A stretch of 64,000 nucleotides of DNA, taken from NCBI GenBank assembly GCA_002914845.1, contig JXTC01000178.1:159361-223360 (forward strand), written 5' to 3'. The DNA comes from Trema orientale. Its lineage: Eukaryota > Streptophyta > Magnoliopsida > Rosales > Cannabaceae. This document shows, in pieces, positions 59,484 to 64,000 of this stretch. Position 1 is the first letter of the stretch, and every line of letters starts with the position of its first letter. The position numbers were made by a program, and so were the translations under genes. The notes beneath the pieces are model-generated. The model saw only the letters and a program-made list of their open reading frames with translations. It searched no databases and was not told where the DNA came from.

Positions 59484-59845
59484 GCTGAGCGCCTCAATCG
59501 GGTGTGGTCAATGTGTGTTGCAACCGGCTAATGATGGAACGATCTAGACACGTGGCAGGGACCAAAGGCTAAGGTGTTGAGTAGATGCCATGTCAGCACA
59601 TGTATGGTTGAGGAAAACAGGAGCACAAAAACCGCAAAGCACATGATGAGACTCAACTCTTAGAAGAGCGCCTCAATCGGGAATCGTCAACGTGTGCTAC
59701 AACCGACTAATAATTGAATGATCTAGATATGTGGCAGGAACTAAAGGCTAAAGTGTTGAGTAGACGCCATGTCAGCACATGTATAGTAGGGAAAACTAGG
59801 TGCACAGGGACCGAAAAGCACATGATGAAACTCAGCTCCTAGGTG
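59484..59845. repeat. Two-copy tandem repeat, 179-bp period
   Basis: GCCTCAATCGGG starts units at 59491 and 59670. Both then carry AACCG.CTAAT, GATCTAGA.A.GTGGCAGG, AAAGGCTAA.GTGTTGAGTAGA.GCCATGTCAGCACATGTAT and AAGCACATGATGA. Identity is high, so the duplication is younger than most repeats nearby. Confidence 0.85.
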
Positions 59846-60407
59846 GCTGACATATGGGCTCATAGTCTACTGATATGCTCGTTGGTCGGTGCGTGAAGAG
59901 CATGCATGTTCTGATGACTCCTGGTCTTCATCCGACAGCTAAAGATGAGAGTTTCTATGGTCTCTACCCGAGCACGTAGCTTCTTTAACATATCCGATTT
60001 GTTTTTATTTAAATTTTCTTTGTATTTTGAAAACACCATAATACCTCTTTTAACTCTAAAATGCACATTTTAACCTATTTAATCGACATAAAACTCAAAA
60101 TAAAAAACAAAATAAACTAAATTAATTAATAATTCAATTAAAATAAAATAAAATGAAAACAAATGAAACATAAAATAAAATAAGGTAAAATAAAACAAAA
60201 ATAACTAAAATTAATTTATTTAAATGAGAAAAAAGCAATAATAAACATACTTAAGCACAAAATAACTCCAAATACTTAGTTATTAGTATTGCAAGTTAAC
60301 AAGATGGTTGCTATTAAGAAGTCCAAAATTGGTAAACAAAGTCAGATTGAGCAAGTCCTTAATAAGATTATTGTGCTTTCTCAGATAAACCATTGAAATG
60401 TGGTTAA
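59846..60407. other. Gene-free stretch left of the Tnt1-like element
   Basis: AT-rich, with many AAATAAAA phrases around 60090-60250. No gene is supported. Confidence 0.6.
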
Positions 60408-60864
60408 TGTTAGAATTTTGGCTTGTTAGCTTTTGTAATTATTTTGTACTTTGTCCCACATCACTTGTGTATGAATATTTGGGGTCTACAATTGGCTATA
60501 AATAAAGCATACTATAATTGGTTTTAATCATCCTAAAATTAGTTCCCTATCGGTGACCTTTATTCCGAAGGACCTTCATAGTTTTGTTTTTACCCCTTTT
60601 CCTGTTTGTTTCTAGATTTTTGTATTATAGCTCAGATTTTGTATTTTCTCCTTTTGAAGTTAGTGAAGTGGTTATCAATGCCCCGAGGACGTAGGTAATT
60701 TGCCGAACCTCGCTAAATTTTGTGTTCTCCTTTATTTTTGCATTTAGAATTTTCTGCGCATTTTCTGCTTTCGTTAATTTCAGTTGCTAGTTAGTAGTTT
60801 ATATTTAATATTATCTTAATATTAAATATAAGCATTTAGAGTAGTTGTGCTTCCGCTTCATAAT
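60408..60864 (+). repeat. 5' LTR of copia B
   Basis: Starts TGTTAGAATTTTGGC and ends just before the primer-binding site. It contains CTATAAATA at 60496-60504 as the promoter TATA box. The exact right end is uncertain by a few bases because CA is not present at the expected place. Confidence 0.8.
60496..60504 (+). promoter_or_regulatory. TATA box of copia B LTR
   Basis: CTATAAATA in the middle of the LTR, the usual place for the U3 promoter of a plant copia element. Confidence 0.6.
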
Positions 60865-60867
60865 AAG

Positions 60868-60878
60868 TGGTATCAGAG
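60868..60878 (+). other. Primer-binding site (initiator tRNA-Met type)
   Basis: TGGTATCAGAG directly follows the LTR; this is the standard plant copia site complementary to the 3' end of initiator tRNA-Met. Confidence 0.85.
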
Positions 60879-60930
60879 TAGCAGGCTTGCCCTAGGTTTT
60901 GTTTGGTAGCTATTTGAAATATTAGCAGAA

Positions 60931-63900
60931 ATGTCAGATTCTTCGTCAACGCCGGCAAAGACGAAGACTGTGACTAGTGCAAAATCGACGTAGAGAAATT
61001 TGATGGTTGAAATAACTTCGGCTTGTGGCAGTATGAGGTATTGGATGGTTTATGTCAACAAGATCAAGATATTGCTCTGGAGGAAACGAAATCGGAGAAG
61101 ATGGATGATAAAGAATGTGAGAGGATTAATCGTCAAGCTTGTATTATGAACCGCTCATGCCTTTGTAGAGAACAGAAGTATCCATTCATGAGAGAGACTT
61201 CTACAAGTAAGCTGTGGAAGGGGTTCAAGAATAAATACATGAAGAAGAGCAATAAGAACTGGCTATACTTGAAGAAGAGAATTTTTCGCCTCCAGTTGAA
61301 GGCTGGTACGACTATTGGTGACCACAGTGATACGTTCAACTAGTTGATTGCAGACTTGTTGATTTTGGACGAAACTTTCAAAGATGAGGATAAAGCAATG
61401 TTGCTGATTGGGTCCCTTCCTGATGAGTTAAATCATCTCTGTATTACTTGCTTCATGGGAAGGAAAAATTGTCCTTCGATAAAGTGAGTACCAATTGTAC
61501 AATCATGAGATTCAGAAGAAAGATCAGAAAGAGAATATGGACATTCCAGCAGAAGCGCTTACAGCTAGGGGATGTAGTCAAAGCCGTAAGCAGGAACAAA
61601 GGGGTAGATCTCGTTTGAAAAGAAGACCTGGTAAGGATGAATGTGCCTTTTGTCATGAGAAAGGGTATTGGAAGAAAGATTGTCTGAAGTTACAGAATAA
61701 AGGTAAGAGTAAGGTACTTCTGACGCATATGTAGCTAAAGTTGAAGATAATGAGTCAGATTTTGCTCTAGTTAGTCAATCGTTGACATCACATCGTGATG
61801 AATGGATTTTAGATTTGGGTTGCACTTACCATATGTATCCTCACAAGGAGTGATTCTTCAACTTTGAAGAGCTAAATGGTATAGTTATTTACGTGGGTAA
61901 TGATGAATCATGTAAAACAATTGGGGTAGATTTAATTCGATTGAAGAATCATGATGGATCGACTCGAGTTCTGATAGATGTTCGGTATATACCGAAATTA
62001 AAGAAGAATCTCATCTCTTTGGGAGCTTTAGAATCCAAAGGCTTTGCTATGATAATACGAGATGGAATTCTGAAAGTCATTTCAGGCTCTTTGGTAATGA
62101 TGAAAGATACCAAAAAAAAACTTGTATTACTACAATAGTAGTACAGTTATTGAAACAGTTGCTGTGGTTTCTGAAGATGATAAAGTTTCAGAAATTACCA
62201 GGTTATGGCATATGCGTTTGGGACATGCAGGGAAAAAGTTTTCTTTAGTTTGGTGAAGCAAGGCTTACTGAAAGGAGCGAAGACCTACAAGTTGGACTTT
62301 TGTAAATACTGTATTCTGGGAAAACAGACAAGAGTGAAGTTCAGCACAACAATTTACAATATTGAGGGTATTTTGGATTATGTTCATTCAGATGTATGGG
62401 GTCCTACTAAGACAGCTTCTTTGGGAGGTATGTACTATTTTGTTACTTTTGTCGATGACTTTTCCAGAAGAGTTTGGGTGTATGTAATGAAGAATAAGGA
62501 TGATGTGCTTAAAGTTTTCCTTAAATAGAAAAAGATGATTGAGACCCAGACGGATAAAAGGATCAAATGACTTTGATCAGGCAACGGTGGAGAATATAGG
62601 AGTGCTCCGTTTTTGGGAGTTTGCCAGTCTAAAGGTATTACACATCACTTTACAATCAGAAAAACACCATAGCAGAATGGGGTGGCAGAACGCATAAATC
62701 GAACTTTGCTGGAGAAGGTTTGGTGTATGTTGTCCAATGCTAGGTTGGGCAAAGCTTTTTGGGCTAAGGCAATTACGTATGCATATCATCTTATTAATCA
62801 TTTACCATTGACTGCAATTGGAGGCAAAACCCCTCTTGAGGTATGGTCTGGAAAACCTATTAGTGATTATGATTCTTTACATGTCTTTAGTTCCACTACC
62901 TATTATCACGTGAAAGAATCCAAGTTTGATCTGAGAGCTAAGAAAGCATTATTTATGAGCATCAACTCAGGTGTAAAGGGATACTGACTTTGGTGTCTAA
63001 GTTCGAGGAAGATTTTGTTTAGCAAGGATGTTATTTTTGATGAGTCTGCCATGTTGAAGAAGGTAACAGAAGACCAAGAAAAGACCATTAGTATTCCACA
63101 GCAGGTGGAGCCCAGTCGGCAGCAAGTGGAGTTTGAGAAAACGACAATAGTAGTCCTAGCTAATGTTATTGAAAATAGTGGTGACACTCCATTGGCAGAG
63201 AAGGACACTGAAGATGAAGAAGAGGTTCCGACCCAAGAGCCTCATTAGTAGCAAGAATTAATTGCACATAATAGGCCAAGACGTGAAATTCGTAAACCTG
63301 CTCGATTTGTTAATATGGTGGCCTATGCACTTCCCATTATAGATGATGATGTTTTTTCCATGTACAAAGATGCAGTCAAAAGTTCAGAAAATGAACAGTG
63401 GAAGAAAGTAATAGAAGAAGAAATACAGTCTCTTTGGAAGAATGAAACTTGGGAGCTAGCTCAACTACCGAAGAATAAGAAGGCAATTAGGTGCAAATGG
63501 GTATATCAAAAGAAAGAAGAATTTCCCGATAAGAATGATATTTGCTTCAAGGCAAGATTGGTAGCGAAAGGCTATGCTTAGTTGGAGGGAATTGATTACA
63601 ATGAAGTATTTTCTCCAGTCATTAAACATTCCTCCATTAGAATTTTGTTAGCCTTGTTAGCGCAATTGGATCTTGAACTAGTTCAATTGGATGTGAAAAC
63701 CGCGTTTCTACTCGGTGACTTAGAAGAGGAAATCTATATATCTCAGCCAGAAGGACTCAAGGTTGCTGGAAAAGAAAATTGGGTTTGCAAACTAAAAAGA
63801 TCACTTTATGGGCTGAAACAATCGCCGAGGCAGTGGTACAAGTGATTTGATCGGTTTATAATGGGTCAGAAGTATATAAGAAGTAAGTTTGATAGTTGCG

Positions 63901-64000
63901 TGTATTTTCGCAGACTCCAAGGTGGGTCTTTCATTTATCTACTCTTGTATGTTGATGATATGTTAATAGCTTCGAAGAGTCAAGAAGAAGTTAAGAAGTT
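60931..64000 (+). pseudogene. Copia B gag-pol, disabled, 3' end outside window
   Basis: The ATG at 60931 (MSDSSSTPAK) meets TAG after about 20 codons. Gag continues at 61023-61342 and, shifted, at 61495-61734, with a zinc knuckle CAFCHEKGYWKKDC whose His is Tyr. The protease active site is DLG instead of DSG (ILDLGCTYHM, near 61808). Integrase: HSDVWGPTK, FVTFVDDFSRR (62205-62528), then AERINRTLLEK and LPLTAIGGKTPLEVW (62682-62987). RT: IRCKWVYQKK, KARLVAKGYA then TAG (63581), QLDVKTAFLLG, YGLKQSPRQWYK then TGA, and the active site YVDDML near 63950. Four or more independent lesions are visible. Confidence 0.9.

Larger units (their letters stand above)
60408..64000 (+). mobile_element. Ty1/copia element B, Tnt1-like (Tork type), 3' end outside window
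   Basis: Layout: 5' LTR 60408-60864, primer-binding site 60868, gag from 60931, protease near 61800, integrase 62200-63000, RT from 63400 to the window end. The gag text (WQYEVLDGLCQQD, EQKYPFMRETS) and RT text are close to Tnt1-like copia elements of plants. Stops and shifts throughout mean it is dead. Confidence 0.9.

Overview
The window is nuclear DNA from a flowering plant, most likely a eudicot. It is AT-rich, one gene has 23 short exons with GT/AG introns in this window, and plant-type transposable elements fill most of the sequence. No species marker is visible. About 10 kb at the left end is gene space; the remaining 50 kb is a nested pile of mostly dead mobile elements.

Gene space (1-14.3 kb, all + strand). 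Positions 69-6188 hold the 3' part of a UvrD/PcrA-type helicase resembling plant SRS2-like helicase; motifs II to VI are present and the Walker A part lies off the left edge. Next come a small secreted four-cysteine peptide gene (7055-7408), a one-exon gene for a multi-pass membrane acetyltransferase-like protein of the HGSNAT family (9071-10483), a second peptide gene broken by a one-base deletion (13049-13485), and a decayed copy of the helicase last exon (14040-14127). The paired peptide genes and helicase fragment show that this interval was locally duplicated.

Small-element zone (14.3-20.5 kb). This holds a probable gypsy-type LTR remnant, two copies of a GGGCC-rich repeat, and a MULE-like element with long inverted ends. 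The MULE-like element carries a three-exon fragment of the RING-box gene RBX1 and also contains a tRNA-type SINE. A short MITE lies just outside its right end.

Copia zone (20.5-39.3 kb). Two decayed Ty1/copia elements of one family (A1 on -, A2 on +) stand head to head and form a roughly 7 + 7 kb imperfect inverted repeat without 5' LTRs. Each is interrupted by a solo LTR of a second family (1796 and 1807 bp, each with a perfect 5-bp target-site duplication). A third copy (A3) is fused to the truncated 3' LTR of A2.

Gypsy zone (39.3-47 kb, - strand). This is a dead Ty3/gypsy chromovirus with gag, PR, RT, RNase H, IN and a chromodomain remnant. A PIF/Harbinger-type MITE with TTA target-site duplication sits inside it.

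Repeat zone (48.5-60.3 kb). Two degenerate tandem repeats (about 105 bp and about 175 bp) form one composite block, split by a 1498-bp solo LTR with duplication ATTAT. Then comes a solo LTR of about 1.55 kb, itself interrupted by a 2076-bp LTR-like insertion with duplication TAGGT. A two-copy tandem repeat of 179 bp lies at 59.5 kb.

Right end (60.4-64 kb, + strand). A Tnt1-like (Tork-type) copia element has its 5' LTR, primer-binding site, and a gag-pol region full of stops; it continues past the window edge. No cellular gene was recognised between 14.3 kb and the right end apart from the captured RBX1 fragment.
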